In this document: positions 1-9,074 of the stretch, piece after piece
Numbering within the stretch: the stretch's first letter is position 1
How the letters are laid out: every line of letters starts with the position of its first letter
NCBI RefSeq assembly: GCF_900109645.1
Contig: NZ_FOBG01000002.1
Coordinates: 1 to 64,000 of the forward strand
DNA length: 64,000 nt
Reading direction: 5' to 3'
DNA from: Duganella sp. CF402
GTDB taxonomy: Bacteria > Pseudomonadota > Gammaproteobacteria > Burkholderiales > Burkholderiaceae_D
The notes under the pieces: model-generated
What the model was told of the DNA's origin: nothing
The model's database searches: none
What the model saw: only the letters and a program-made list of their open reading frames with translations
Program-made: the position numbers and the translations under genes

Positions 1-793
1 AGCCGCCGTAGCCGCAGCCTGGATACAGGAAGTGGAAGCCGATGCGCGGGTCGGAACCGATGCCCACGCGGACCTGCTCGATATCGGCGCCCAGCTTGTC
101 GGCCAGATTGGCCAGCTCGTTCATGAACGAGATGCGGGTGGCCAGCATGGCGTTGGCGGCGTACTTGGTCAGCTCGGCCGAGCGCACGTCCATCACGATC
201 ACGCGGTCGTGGTTGCGGATGAACGGCGCGTACAGCTCGCGCATCAGCGCGATGCCGCGCTCGTCGTCGGCGCCCACCACCACGCGGTCGGGACGCATGA
301 AGTCTTCGACCGCCGCGCCTTCTTTCAGGAATTCCGGATTCGACACCACCGAGTACGGCAGCGCCAGCTCGCGCTTTGCCAATTCCTCGGCAATCGCCGC
401 GCGCACCTTGTCGGCCGTGCCCACCGGCACCGTCGACTTGTCGATCACGACCTTGTATTCGGTCATGTGACGACCGATGTTGCGCGCCGCCGCCAGCACG
501 TACTGCAAGTCGGCTGAGCCATCCTCGTCCGGCGGCGTACCAACCGCAATGAACTGCAGCTGGCCGAAGGCCACGCTGTCTTCCACGCTGGTGGTAAAGC
601 GCAGGCGGCCGGCCGCTACGTTGCGGCGCACCATATCGAGCAACCCTGGCTCATGAATAGGCAACTCGCCTTGATTCAGGATTGCAATTTTGCGCTGATC
701 CAGATCCAGGCACAGCACCTCATTGCCCATCTCCGCCAAACATGTGCCGCTTACCAAGCCGACGTAACCCGTGCCAATAACCGTAATCTTCAT
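1..793 (-). CDS. ugd: UDP-glucose 6-dehydrogenase, N-terminal part (runs off the left edge)
   Basis: Reading leftwards from the ATG at 793, the protein opens with MKITVIGTGYVGLV, the GxGxxG NAD-binding loop of the UDP-glucose/GDP-mannose dehydrogenase family. It continues with family motifs such as VGTPP, STVPVGT and SNPEFLKEG. The enzyme oxidises UDP-glucose to UDP-glucuronate with two NAD+, supplying acidic sugar for polysaccharide. About 264 residues are inside the window and the sequence is cut at PGCGYGG, just before the GSCFPKD segment that carries the catalytic cysteine in this family. It is divergent from the acyltransferase at 1039, with about 245 bp of AT-richer DNA between them that should hold both promoters. 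Its position beside an EPS locus suggests it feeds that pathway. Family assignment is secure; the missing C-terminus cannot be judged. Confidence 0.93.
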   Translation of the reverse strand, partial: MKITVIGTGYVGLVSGTCLAEMGNEVLCLDLDQRKIAILNQGELPIHEPGLLDMVRRNVAAGRLRFTTSVEDSVAFGQLQFIAVGTPPDEDGSADLQYVLAAARNIGRHMTEYKVVIDKSTVPVGTADKVRAAIAEELAKRELALPYSVVSNPEFLKEGAAVEDFMRPDRVVVGADDERGIALMRELYAPFIRNHDRVIVMDVRSAELTKYAANAMLATRISFMNELANLADKLGADIEQVRVGIGSDPRIGFHFLYPGCGYGG

Positions 794-1038
794 ATTTTTT
801 TGCAAACTGCGCCGTTTGTTATGCAACAGATCAAACTATAGACGAGCGAACAACATTTATACAAGCACTAATGCTGCGGTGCGCGATAAATTTCGCTATT
901 ATTACGAGCCGCGACCAACGCTCAAGGGCGGGGACTAAGGCTGAGCTGACGATCACTTTGACAAACGTCGCCTCAGGTATTAACATCTCATTAATATTAA
1001 TGCATAATACTCAACATGAGTGCATGGGGTAAAAAGGC

Positions 1039-2043
1039 ATGACGCAACTGACTCACAAGCACTTACCTTACCTGGATGGCTGGCGTGGCGTGGCAATTTT
1101 CGCCGTCCTGATAGCGCACTTCTTCCAACTACGCGGAATCAACCTTGGGCGCGTGGGCGTCGAATTGTTTTTTGTCCTCAGTGGACGCCTGATGGCGCAA
1201 ATCCTGTTCATCAAAGGCACTTCGCTCTCGCAATTCTACCTCCGACGTTTTTCGCGTATCTACCCCGCATTGCTGGTATTTGTGTTGGGCTATCTTGGCT
1301 ACGCCGGGTGGATACAAGAGCGACATCAGCAGCCGGAACTGATCGCCGGCACCCTGCTGTTCTATACAAACTATCTGTCAGCCCTGTACGGCGAAAATAT
1401 CCCCGAGCTTGCGCATGTCTGGTCATTATCAATTGAGGAACACAGCTACATTCTGCTGTCGCTGGTGACAGTGTGCTTTGCGCGCACCCGACGCTACGCA
1501 CTGCCAGTTGTTAGCATGCTAGCGCTGGCAGCAATCGTTAACGGCGCCTGGCAGACCTATGCATTGCACGGCAACTACTACCAAGTATATTGGCGCTCCG
1601 ACGTGCGCGTGTCATCAATCCTGATGTCGGCAGCGCTCTGCATGCATTTTCATCGCCACCCGCCGCGCATCAGCGGACGGTGGCTGCTTGCGCTCCTGCT
1701 GGGCGGAGCGGTGCTGAATCTGAACCCGATACCCGATGTGATTAAATATTCGCTGGGCACTTTATGCCTGGCCATTGTGGTTAATCGTGCGGAAGACCTC
1801 CCTCCGCTGATACTAAAAGTTTTGTCCCTTCCCCCATTAACTGGCCTTGGGGTAGCGTCGTATTCCATTTACCTCTGGCAACAACCCTTCTTTCTTGCAA
1901 CCGAAGCAGGCCACAACAGGCTGCTGATGCTGCTGTGTGCACTCGGCATGGGATACGCAAGCTACTACGCCATCGAAAAGCCAGCGCGCATATGGATCAA
2001 TGCGCTCCGCCTGCCTCGTCGAGTCACCGTAACCAGTAAATGA
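1039..2043 (+). CDS. Acyltransferase 3 family membrane protein (OafA/YrhL-like)
   Basis: A 334-residue multi-spanning membrane protein. The N-terminal YLDGWRGVAIFAVLIAHF holds the conserved catalytic-type His of the acyltransferase-3 family, followed by GVELFFVLSG, the second family signature. Hydrophobic segments follow through the rest, ending with the IYLWQQPFFL and IEKPAR elements usual in the family. Such proteins move acetyl or other acyl groups onto cell-surface sugars across the inner membrane. Its location between ugd and the EPS genes suggests decoration of the exopolysaccharide, but the acceptor cannot be read from the sequence. The ATG at 1039 places the conserved YLDGWRG motif at the usual distance from the N-terminus. 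An upstream ATG in another frame overlaps it and is not used. Confidence 0.9.
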   Translation: MTQLTHKHLPYLDGWRGVAIFAVLIAHFFQLRGINLGRVGVELFFVLSGRLMAQILFIKGTSLSQFYLRRFSRIYPALLVFVLGYLGYAGWIQERHQQPELIAGTLLFYTNYLSALYGENIPELAHVWSLSIEEHSYILLSLVTVCFARTRRYALPVVSMLALAAIVNGAWQTYALHGNYYQVYWRSDVRVSSILMSAALCMHFHRHPPRISGRWLLALLLGGAVLNLNPIPDVIKYSLGTLCLAIVVNRAEDLPPLILKVLSLPPLTGLGVASYSIYLWQQPFFLATEAGHNRLLMLLCALGMGYASYYAIEKPARIWINALRLPRRVTVTSK

Positions 2044-2107
2044 CCGCTGGACCTTTCCGGTCGCAACATGCCGGAAGGAAAAACATGCAAATGCTTGAAA
2101 AAGTGCT

Positions 2108-2140
2108 ATAATTATTTCATAAAAGAAATAATTATTTCAT
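2108..2140. promoter_or_regulatory. AT-rich inverted and direct repeat upstream of the PEP-CTERM gene
   Basis: ATAATTATTTC (2108-2118) is followed after 6 nt by its perfect complement (2125-2135). The block ATAATTATTTCAT occurs twice in direct orientation (2108-2120 and 2128-2140) with a 20-bp period, close to two helical turns. It lies about 40 bp before the start at 2179 in a strikingly AT-rich stretch within GC-rich surroundings. This fits a promoter with a dimeric regulator site. No T-run follows that would make it a good terminator for the upstream gene. Confidence 0.45.
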
Positions 2141-2178
2141 ACAGTTATTTGCATTTTTTCCTCAACGCGCGGTGACCT

Positions 2179-2730
2179 ATGAATAGTTCAATCTCCGCCT
2201 TGCTCGTGGCGTTGCTGCTTGCAGCCGCTCCTGCGCTGGCTGCCCCCGTACCCGTCATCGAGCTGGCGCCGGAGAATGCCGGGCAGCACCAGCCGCCCTG
2301 TCCCGGGATCGTGCCGCAACAGGATGAGGATGGCATGCCCACCACCGAAGTAACGCGCATACTGCGCGAACGCTACGGCAACCGCAGCGACGCCTGCCGC
2401 CTTGGCAATCAGGCAGGACAACGCAAACTCCACATCACCGACGGCGCGCATATAGATCAGCTGCGCGCAGCACTGGAGCAACTCGTTTCGGACAGCACTG
2501 CGTTTCTTGAACAAGATCAGCAAGCCGACGGGCAGGGCCAGCAACCAGTGACGCCGGAACAGCTGCGGGCACCGCCCGGCATCAAGGGCCACGGGGTCGC
2601 GGACCTGCCGCTGATCGGCATGCTGGTTCCCGAGCCCAGCAGCTATGCAATGCTGCTGGCCGGCTTGCTGCTGGTCGCTTGGCGCCTGCGCGTCAGTTCC
2701 GGTAAGGCGCGGCCAGCGGCTCGCCAATAA
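2179..2730 (+). CDS. PEP-CTERM sorting-signal protein (candidate exosortase B substrate)
   Basis: A 183-residue exported protein. Residues 1-21 form a signal peptide (hydrophobic core ending ALAAP). The C-terminus carries VPEPSSYAMLLAGLLLVAW followed by a basic tail (RLRVSSGK), the standard PEP-CTERM tripartite signal: PEP motif, membrane segment, Arg-rich end. In this family an exosortase in the inner membrane recognises and cleaves the signal. XrtB is encoded in the same locus at 10095. The middle region is hydrophilic and Gln-rich (residues about 110-135) and resembles nothing I recognise. Its 3' end overlaps the convergent gene by 38 bp. The ATG at 2179 is preceded by GCGGTGACC, not a strong ribosome site, but it places the signal peptide correctly. 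Confidence 0.85.
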   Translation: MNSSISALLVALLLAAAPALAAPVPVIELAPENAGQHQPPCPGIVPQQDEDGMPTTEVTRILRERYGNRSDACRLGNQAGQRKLHITDGAHIDQLRAALEQLVSDSTAFLEQDQQADGQGQQPVTPEQLRAPPGIKGHGVADLPLIGMLVPEPSSYAMLLAGLLLVAWRLRVSSGKARPAARQ

Positions 2731-3733
2731 ACAAGCCCTGCGACGGCCACTTCACGCTTTTCCAATAAGCTTCAATGGCGGTGGCGCCATTCAGGTAGGA
2801 GGCCAGCAGCACTGTACCATTGGGGAATTTCTGCCAATAATTGCACGGTTCGCTGACTGTGCCATAACTCGCCGTCGCCCCCGCCTCCAGCCAGCGCAGG
2901 CTGCTCATCTGGTTGGTGCCCAACAAATCGCCACCGAACGAGGTCAGATGATCCGCCAGCGCTCCCGGCACAAAGCGTAAGGTCTCCAGCTTAGGCACTT
3001 TGGCCAGGCCGGTCTGGTACAGCACGATATCGTTGGCATTTTCCAGGCTGTCCGTGCGTAGAACCTTGATGGCGAGTTTTTTCTTCGGCAAAACCATCGC
3101 CTGCGGGAAGAATGGCGCGCGGCTGCTGCGCGCGGCGTCGCTGGTGATCAGGAAATATGCGCTGGCAGCCGGCATGCGGAAGCTGCTCAGGATACCGCGA
3201 TCGACCAGCGCCTTGCCCTGTTCCAGCGTTTCCGCCGGCAGCAGCATGGACAGGCGCACGCCGGCAGCGCTGGGGCGCGCGGCAGTTGAATTGAAATAAG
3301 CACTGTCCTTGCCGGGTCCGCAGGGCTTGGCGCACTGCTCGGCATTAAAGCCCAGCGTATAAGCCGCCGTGATGGAATTGCACTCCACCGCATACGGCGC
3401 GGTCCACACCATCACTACTGCCTGGATATCGGCGCCCAGCTGCTCGTCTATGCTCTGCTTGAGCGCGGCGAATTGCCCTGCGTCCAGCTTGCGCGGCTGG
3501 TCCGGGATACGCACATGCGCCACATTCTTGGCCGGCACGCCACGCGCCTTGACATAGTAGGCGCCCAGCTCGACGCTCAGCGGGTCGTCGTCGTTGATCA
3601 CCACGCCCAATTGCCCGGCCTGCAGGGTACTGCGCGGCGGGGCGCTCATCTGCGCCATCGCCGGGATGCCGCATCCCAGCAGGTTTGCCATGACTACTCC
3701 ATTGATCGCACACCTACGTAGCCATCTCCGCAC
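2693..3733 (-). CDS. TIGR03790-like secreted protein of exosortase-bearing bacteria
   Basis: A 346-residue protein starting at GTG 3733 with an Arg-rich n-region (RRWLRR), hydrophobic core and AMAQ cleavage site, so probably exported. An internal ATG at 3691 gives a much poorer signal peptide. The body matches my memory of the TIGR03790 family: an early VINDDDPLSVELGAYY segment, then ARGVPAKNVAHVRI, and a later AYTLGF. That family has no established biochemical role and occurs mainly in bacteria with PEP-CTERM/exosortase systems, consistent with its place next to a PEP-CTERM gene. The two genes converge and share 38 bp at their 3' ends. Family assignment is from recall; no function is claimed. 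Confidence 0.7.
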   Translation of the reverse strand: MRRWLRRCAINGVVMANLLGCGIPAMAQMSAPPRSTLQAGQLGVVINDDDPLSVELGAYYVKARGVPAKNVAHVRIPDQPRKLDAGQFAALKQSIDEQLGADIQAVVMVWTAPYAVECNSITAAYTLGFNAEQCAKPCGPGKDSAYFNSTAARPSAAGVRLSMLLPAETLEQGKALVDRGILSSFRMPAASAYFLITSDAARSSRAPFFPQAMVLPKKKLAIKVLRTDSLENANDIVLYQTGLAKVPKLETLRFVPGALADHLTSFGGDLLGTNQMSSLRWLEAGATASYGTVSEPCNYWQKFPNGTVLLASYLNGATAIEAYWKSVKWPSQGLFIGEPLAAPYRN

Positions 3734-3801
3734 TTGCTGTACTCGCTTCCTGGTTGAGTGGCCCGCCCCCGGGCCTGTCGGCAGTATAGCCTACGCCAGC
3801 A

Positions 3802-5040
3802 TCAGCGCTGGCGCAGCTTGTGGAACACCAGCGCGGCCATGCTGAACGCCAGCGCAAACTGGCAGCCATAGGTGGTCATCACGGCGCCCTGCCACGACCA
3901 CGACGGGATCAGCAGCAGGTTCAGCACCACGGCCAGCACCGCGATCAGCATTTGCACCACGCTGCGCGCGCGCTGGTAATTGGCGGCGACCAGCGCGTCC
4001 GACATGGCGCTCTGCAGGAACAGCGGGATCGGCAGGAAGGCCAGCGCGCGGATGATTTCCACCGACAGCTGGTAGCGTTCGCCGATAATCAGCGGCAGCA
4101 GCGGCGCCAGCGCATAGATCGCCAGCCCGGCCACCAGGCCGTAGGCTGAGCCCAGCAGCATGGCGCGGCGGGCGATGCGCGCCGTTTCGCTGATGCCGTG
4201 GGTGCCGCCGGCGCGGTACATGCGCGCTTGCAGCGCCAGCAAGGCCGAGGTCAGCGGCGTGGTCGACATGTACACCAGGCGGAACGCCGCCGTGTAGGCG
4301 CCGTTGATGGCGATCGGCTCGAAGCGCGGCAGGATGGCCTTGTCGATATCGATGTAGACGCCGCGCGACGCCAGCCCCAGCGAAAAGAAGATGCCGTGCT
4401 TGATGTCGCCGGCCATCTTGCGGAAGTCGACGCTCCAGCCGCCGGTGGTGCGGAGGGTGAAGCTGACCACGAACGTGGCCGCCAGCACCCCGCCCGCAAG
4501 GTGCGTCACCGCCCACGCCTGCGCCGTCTGGAAGCCCAGCGACAGCATCAGCAAGGCGCCGGTGAAGCGCAAGCCGCTTTGCAGCAGCACGAACTTGCTC
4601 GACACTGCATGCCGGTCCAGGCCGTAAAACACGTGCTGCGAAATGTCCACCATCTTGGTGAACACCAGCTCAGACAGGCAGAACATGAGCACCACCGGCA
4701 AATAGCCAGCGCCGTCCCACAGGTAAAAACCAGCCAGCACCAGCGCGGTCAGCGTCAGGCCGGACAACACGCCCGCCGTCAGTGAGCTGCCGTACAAGCG
4801 GGGAGCCGCCTGCTGCTCGCCGCGCGCCAGATGCATCACCATCAGGTTCGCCGTGCCGAGGCCGGCAAACGGCAGCAGCGCGGCGGTGATGGCCAGGATG
4901 GCCGCCATCTTCCCGAACTCGTGCGGCCCGAGGGTGCGCGCCACCACCAGCAACTGGAAGCCCTGCAGGGCCGCCACGCCGAGCTGGCCGATGATGAGCG
5001 GAAGGACGTTATTTTTGAAAAAATTCAGCTTGGAGTTCAT
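3802..5040 (-). CDS. Polysaccharide flippase, Wzx/MATE-like
   Basis: A 412-residue protein made almost wholly of hydrophobic helices (about 12). It opens NNVLPLIIGQLGVAALQGFQ and then LLVVARTLGPHEFGKMAAI, the typical start of the polysaccharide biosynthesis/O-antigen flippase family. Such proteins turn lipid-linked repeat units from the cytoplasmic to the periplasmic face. Here it would serve the EPS made by the Wzy-dependent machinery at 6-18 kb. The reading frame is open upstream to 5133, but ATG 5040 gives the normal N-terminus and sits 5 bp after the stop of the preceding acyltransferase gene, as expected in an operon. Substrate specificity cannot be inferred. Confidence 0.85.
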   Translation of the reverse strand: MNSKLNFFKNNVLPLIIGQLGVAALQGFQLLVVARTLGPHEFGKMAAILAITAALLPFAGLGTANLMVMHLARGEQQAAPRLYGSSLTAGVLSGLTLTALVLAGFYLWDGAGYLPVVLMFCLSELVFTKMVDISQHVFYGLDRHAVSSKFVLLQSGLRFTGALLMLSLGFQTAQAWAVTHLAGGVLAATFVVSFTLRTTGGWSVDFRKMAGDIKHGIFFSLGLASRGVYIDIDKAILPRFEPIAINGAYTAAFRLVYMSTTPLTSALLALQARMYRAGGTHGISETARIARRAMLLGSAYGLVAGLAIYALAPLLPLIIGERYQLSVEIIRALAFLPIPLFLQSAMSDALVAANYQRARSVVQMLIAVLAVVLNLLLIPSWSWQGAVMTTYGCQFALAFSMAALVFHKLRQR

Positions 5041-5045
5041 GCAGC

Positions 5046-6065
5046 TCAGGCGATCACGCCGATGCGGGTAAGTGAAACAATGGCATAGTGCTGCAGCCTT
5101 TTTTCCACCAGCAGGTGGACCGCAATACCGCACGCGGTGGCGCCCAGCGTCAACGCCAGCACCGCCAGCGCTGCTGACGGCCAGTGCGCCACGCCGAGCA
5201 ACTTGCCGGTCAGCGAAAAGCCCATGCCGTGGAACAGGTAGATAGCGTAAGACGCATCGCCCAGCAAATGCAGCGGGTACGGCAAGCGCGGCAGCCGCCA
5301 GCCCGCCGCCGCCAGCACCACGGCAAATGCCCCCAGCCCCCCGGCCAAGCCGCGCCCCAGGCCCAGGCTGGCCAAATCGGCCAATGCGAAGCTGAAGCCC
5401 ACCCCTGCCAAGGCTAAGGCCCAGCGCTGTGCCGAGCCCAGCCGTTGCGCGTGCGCCGTCAGATGAAAAACCAGCGCGCCAAATAAAAACTCCACCAGGA
5501 TGCCCGACAGAATGAACGGTGTTTTACCGCCATCCCATGCCAGTGCATAGCCGGCGGCGATCAATCCAGCGATCAGTCCCGCTGTCAGGCGCATGGCCCT
5601 GCCCCGCCCCAGCAGCAGCCCGAGACACACCAGCGCATAGAAAAACATCTCGAAGATCAGGGTCCAACCTTGCGACACGATGGGGCGCACAAGGCCGCGC
5701 CCGTCCTCGTAGGGCCAGAACAGCAGCGAGCGCGGCAAATCCCCCGGTGCGATGCTGAGATTGCCGAACAATTGAGGGAGCACAAAGTACACCATCGTCA
5801 GCAACAGCGTAGCCGCCCAGTACAGCGGCACCACGCGCGCCAGGCGGCGGCCGATGAAACCGGACGCAGCCTGCCAGCCTTGGCGCCCCTGCACCCCTTT
5901 GGCCATGACAAAACCGCTGATCACAAAGAACAGGTCTACGCCCCAGGCGCCGAATTCGAATTGCAGCTGGGTCAGTCCCAGCGCGTTTCCTCGTTGAAAA
6001 GCATGGTGCAGCACGACCAGCAGGGCAGCGATCGCCCGCAACGCGTGTATGCCGTTATAAAACAT
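5046..6065 (-). CDS. Acyltransferase 3 family membrane protein
   Basis: A 339-residue polytopic protein starting MFYNGIHALRAIAALLVVLHHAF, the acyltransferase-3 opening with the conserved His. GAWGVDLFFVISGFVMAKG follows at about residues 42-60. It probably transfers an acyl group to the exopolysaccharide repeat unit at the inner membrane. Its first 11 bp overlap the end of the polymerase gene, and the flippase starts 5 bp after its stop, so polymerase, acyltransferase and flippase form one translationally coupled block. It is clearly a separate gene from the acyltransferases at 1039 and 59860, with which it shares only family motifs. Confidence 0.9.
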   Translation of the reverse strand: MFYNGIHALRAIAALLVVLHHAFQRGNALGLTQLQFEFGAWGVDLFFVISGFVMAKGVQGRQGWQAASGFIGRRLARVVPLYWAATLLLTMVYFVLPQLFGNLSIAPGDLPRSLLFWPYEDGRGLVRPIVSQGWTLIFEMFFYALVCLGLLLGRGRAMRLTAGLIAGLIAAGYALAWDGGKTPFILSGILVEFLFGALVFHLTAHAQRLGSAQRWALALAGVGFSFALADLASLGLGRGLAGGLGAFAVVLAAAGWRLPRLPYPLHLLGDASYAIYLFHGMGFSLTGKLLGVAHWPSAALAVLALTLGATACGIAVHLLVEKRLQHYAIVSLTRIGVIA

Positions 6066-7353
6066 GCGGCTTCCCGTTCAGCGTTCGCGGTCGGAACAAT
6101 ACGGCGATCACATAGCCTACACCGAAGCCCGACAGCGGCTGCTCCATGATGTTGGCGCCTATCCCGTATATCAAAACGCTGATGACGAAACCATACATCA
6201 CCAAGCGCTGTTGTTCAGTTTCGCCGTGCCAGGTCAGCAACTTGGTCAGGATGGCGCCGCCATACGCCCAACCCAGCATGCCCATAGTCAATGTCCAGTA
6301 CACAAAGATGTTGTCGGCCGGCGAGTACAAGCGCGCTTCACCAAAGCCTTGCGGCGTGCCGACGCCGCCGATGCCGCGACCAATAACGATATTGCCATGC
6401 TCCATCAATAACTTAAGCGCACGCGGCCATGTATTTTCCATGCGGTCGGCGTAAGAGCTCAGCCACCAAGCGGCGCTGCCAACAAAGTCACGAATGCGCA
6501 CATCCATCACCAATGCCAACATGGGGGCTAACAGCACCAGGAATAGCGAACCCAGCACACAAAAACGAAGCCAGCCGATGCGCCGGCCGCCATCTGCAAA
6601 AATGACTACGCCCGCCAGCGCCAGCATGGCCACTTCCGACCCCTTGCTGGTGGTGAGTGCGATACCGATAAACGCCAGTAACCACATAGAGATGCGGAAA
6701 AAAACGCCGCGGAAGCTCGCCACCACGATGGCCGCACAGTACAGCAACGCGCAGGCCGCATCATACGAAGAGCGCGACAGGCCAGCCAGACGGCGGAAGC
6801 TGCCCGCAGTCCAGTTCCTGCCCTGCGGGGTAACGCCAAAAACTGACTCGAAATCAGCGCCTTCCCACGGGAACGGCACTTTGTAATTGATCGCCAGACT
6901 GGCCACCACGATAATAATGGTGAAAGCCGCATACCAGCGTATGCGCTCCAGCGTCATGGGCAAGCCCATATGCCCTACTGCCAGTCCGAGCACCACCGGC
7001 ATGAGCATTTTCATTCCGAACAATTGCTGGAACAGATTGCCGATGAAGAAGAACCCTATAAAGAAATGAAAGAGTAACAACATCACCACCAACAGCGGCA
7101 CCATCGGCTGGCGCCGGTTCCCCATCCAGGTCGTCAACAAGACACCGGCCCCCATCACTGGCAGCAGGTCGCGCAGATAGAGCATGGACGACAAATGCGC
7201 CTTGTTCAGGATGAAACGCAGCGCCCCTTCGCACACAAAGGTGGCTAAGTACAAGATGGTCAGGCGCGAAACCAGCCGCTCGCCCCCGGTCAACGCGGGG
7301 GAAGCATGGCCGGTAGCAGCCAACGGCGGGATGGGCAGAGTATAGGCAGTCAT
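6055..7353 (-). CDS. Wzy-like polysaccharide polymerase / O-antigen ligase family protein
   Basis: A protein of about 432 residues with roughly a dozen membrane segments and one larger loop (residues about 290-350, containing RIRDFVGSAAWWLSSYADR and GNIVIGRGIGGVGTPQ). Such a periplasmic loop with a G-rich patch is typical of O-antigen ligase/Wzy-type polymerases. It would join repeat units in the periplasm after flipping. The family is poorly conserved, so the assignment rests on topology and position in the EPS locus. The frame is open to a TTG at 7407, but ATG 7353 (MTAYTLPIPPL) is the more ordinary start. The 11-bp overlap with the downstream acyltransferase gene indicates coupled translation. 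Confidence 0.72.
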   Translation of the reverse strand: MTAYTLPIPPLAATGHASPALTGGERLVSRLTILYLATFVCEGALRFILNKAHLSSMLYLRDLLPVMGAGVLLTTWMGNRRQPMVPLLVVMLLLFHFFIGFFFIGNLFQQLFGMKMLMPVVLGLAVGHMGLPMTLERIRWYAAFTIIIVVASLAINYKVPFPWEGADFESVFGVTPQGRNWTAGSFRRLAGLSRSSYDAACALLYCAAIVVASFRGVFFRISMWLLAFIGIALTTSKGSEVAMLALAGVVIFADGGRRIGWLRFCVLGSLFLVLLAPMLALVMDVRIRDFVGSAAWWLSSYADRMENTWPRALKLLMEHGNIVIGRGIGGVGTPQGFGEARLYSPADNIFVYWTLTMGMLGWAYGGAILTKLLTWHGETEQQRLVMYGFVISVLIYGIGANIMEQPLSGFGVGYVIAVLFRPRTLNGKPHVL

Positions 7354-7626
7354 ACGGACTTTCAAAGCAGGTTGAGCAGGCGCCGAAGTCGCCCTAGTCT
7401 GGCACAAATAACAAGCAACATAACCGGTTCGTCTCGCGTCGTCTATCTTTTTCTGGGGACCGACGCGCGAGCGATGACTGCATATGGGACGTCACGCCAG
7501 CGCGATTGGCGCTGCGACCTCAGCGTGGAACAAAAAGTTTGCCTCCGTTACCAGCCAAGTAACACTATAGTCGAAACCGCAACAAATACACAAGCGGCCA
7601 TGCTGCAGTGCGCGATCATCCCGGAT
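7354..7626. other. Intergenic stretch upstream of the polymerase gene
   Basis: About 270 bp between the polymerase start and the terminator of the glycoside hydrolase gene. I see no convincing gene. Open frames on the plus strand here have no homology I recognise. The region should contain the promoter for the polymerase-acyltransferase-flippase block, because the preceding gene ends in a strong terminator. Confidence 0.5.
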
Positions 7627-7654
7627 AAAAAAAAGGCGGCCTCACGGCCGCCTT
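7627..7654 (-). terminator. Rho-independent terminator of the glycoside hydrolase gene
   Basis: On the minus strand a perfect 9-bp stem (AAGGCGGCC / GGCCGCCTT, at 7646-7654 and 7633-7641) encloses the loop GTGA and is followed by a run of T. It starts 20 bp after the stop codon at 7674. It isolates the glycoside hydrolase from the polymerase block downstream. Confidence 0.92.
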
Positions 7655-7673
7655 CGCGCTTGATCAGCAAGTA

Positions 7674-9074
7674 CTATTCGCGCACTTCGATACCGGTGAT
7701 GGCAGTCGAACTCGGGAATTCCAGCAGCAGCGGCGCCCCGCCTTTCAAGGTGAAGCCAAACGAGGTACCGGTGGCGGTGGCGCTCTTCTGCACATAGCTA
7801 CCGCCCGCGACGCCGCACAAGGCCAACGGATTGATTGCGCCACCCTTGCCACCCGTAACGTTCAGCGTACCGGTTGGCGCTACCAGTGGCTTGGTCGACG
7901 CATTCCACAAGGCGACCATACGGCGCGTGCCGTCGTCATAAAGTGCCGAGCGCAGGGCGCCGGCCGAAGACGTCAGGACCGGGCGATTACCGATCAGCTT
8001 GGCCACGCTAGTCACCACGCAACCGATCGGCTTGGTCGCCGCAGCAGTCACTTCCGGCAAGATCGGCGTCGCCTTCAATACCGCATCGCGGCTGTTAGGA
8101 ATCTCCGTCATACGGTAAGCGCCGAAATGACTTTCACGATCGGCCGGATCAAGCCCGCCTTCCAACAGTTCATACAGCCAAATACCGCCGAGCCAGTTGC
8201 GGGTACTGGCTTCGAGCAGGAAGCGTACGGTGTAGAGGGCGCCATCCATTTCCGGCACACCACAAGTGCCGGCAGTATTGCTCGGCCAGCCGAACTCTGT
8301 GACGTAGATCGGTTTCGCGCCCTTGCCTGCTGCCACCATGTAGCCACGCAGGGCATCCAGGCGGCCCATCGCCTCGTCCGAGCCCACCTTGGTGCCGGCG
8401 CAATGATTGTAAATATGCACAGACAAGCCGTCCGCGACGTCCAGCGCCCCTTGGCTCAACATGCCTTTGGCAAAGGTCCAGTCTGGAAAATCGTCCGCCA
8501 GGGCGCCCACCAGGATCTTAGCGCCCGGAGCAACCTTCCGGACCGCCGGCGCAGCCACTTTCACCATCGCCGAGTAATCCACTACCGACCCGGTACGCAC
8601 CGCCGGCTTGGTGCCAGCCCCCAGATTCCACTCATTCCACAATTCCACGTACGAAGAATTGAAATTTGGCAATTGTGGCAGGATGGTGGACGTGAAACGC
8701 GAATAAGCAGCATATCCCGCCGGCGTACTCGGCTGACCACCACCATCGTACAGCGCATTGCCATAAGCGAAGATATAAACTGGGCGGGTCACGGTAGGCA
8801 GCTGCAACATCGCATTGCGCAGCAATAAAGACCCATCGCGCAAGCCCAGCACACCGCTGGCATTTTCGGACATGCCCCAGCTGACGTCGGAGCGCACCGA
8901 AACAAAGCCGCTTTTCGCCACGAAATCCTGCGTCAGCGCCAGGTTGCCGCGGTTATGGCCAAAGTGGACCGCCACGCCGACTTCCATAGGTTGAGCCACA
9001 GTCTGGCCGAAAGCCAGCATCGCCAACGCCGCCACTGCCGCCTTCAACACCAGTTTACCTTGCTTTTTCATCAT
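7674..9074 (-). CDS. Secreted clan GH-A glycoside hydrolase of the EPS locus (PslG/GH39-like)
   Basis: A 466-residue protein with a 28-residue signal peptide (basic MMKKQGK, hydrophobic core, AQ). The catalytic barrel shows both clan GH-A carboxylates: E148 in ELWNEWN (acid/base) and E260 in YVTEFGWPS (nucleophile). A beta-rich domain follows from about residue 340. Hydrolases of this sort in EPS operons, such as PslG of the Psl locus, trim or release the polymer in the periplasm and also influence its length. That role is inferred here. The gene stands alone between its terminator at 7627 and a 300-bp gap at 9075, so it may be separately expressed. A GH5 or GH39 placement cannot be settled by eye. 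Confidence 0.8.
   Translation of the reverse strand: MMKKQGKLVLKAAVAALAMLAFGQTVAQPMEVGVAVHFGHNRGNLALTQDFVAKSGFVSVRSDVSWGMSENASGVLGLRDGSLLLRNAMLQLPTVTRPVYIFAYGNALYDGGGQPSTPAGYAAYSRFTSTILPQLPNFNSSYVELWNEWNLGAGTKPAVRTGSVVDYSAMVKVAAPAVRKVAPGAKILVGALADDFPDWTFAKGMLSQGALDVADGLSVHIYNHCAGTKVGSDEAMGRLDALRGYMVAAGKGAKPIYVTEFGWPSNTAGTCGVPEMDGALYTVRFLLEASTRNWLGGIWLYELLEGGLDPADRESHFGAYRMTEIPNSRDAVLKATPILPEVTAAATKPIGCVVTSVAKLIGNRPVLTSSAGALRSALYDDGTRRMVALWNASTKPLVAPTGTLNVTGGKGGAINPLALCGVAGGSYVQKSATATGTSFGFTLKGGAPLLLEFPSSTAITGIEVRE

Noticed and set aside
32..517. Plus-strand open frames at the left edge
   Set aside because: They are antisense to the UDP-glucose dehydrogenase gene, whose start at 793 and NAD motif are unambiguous.
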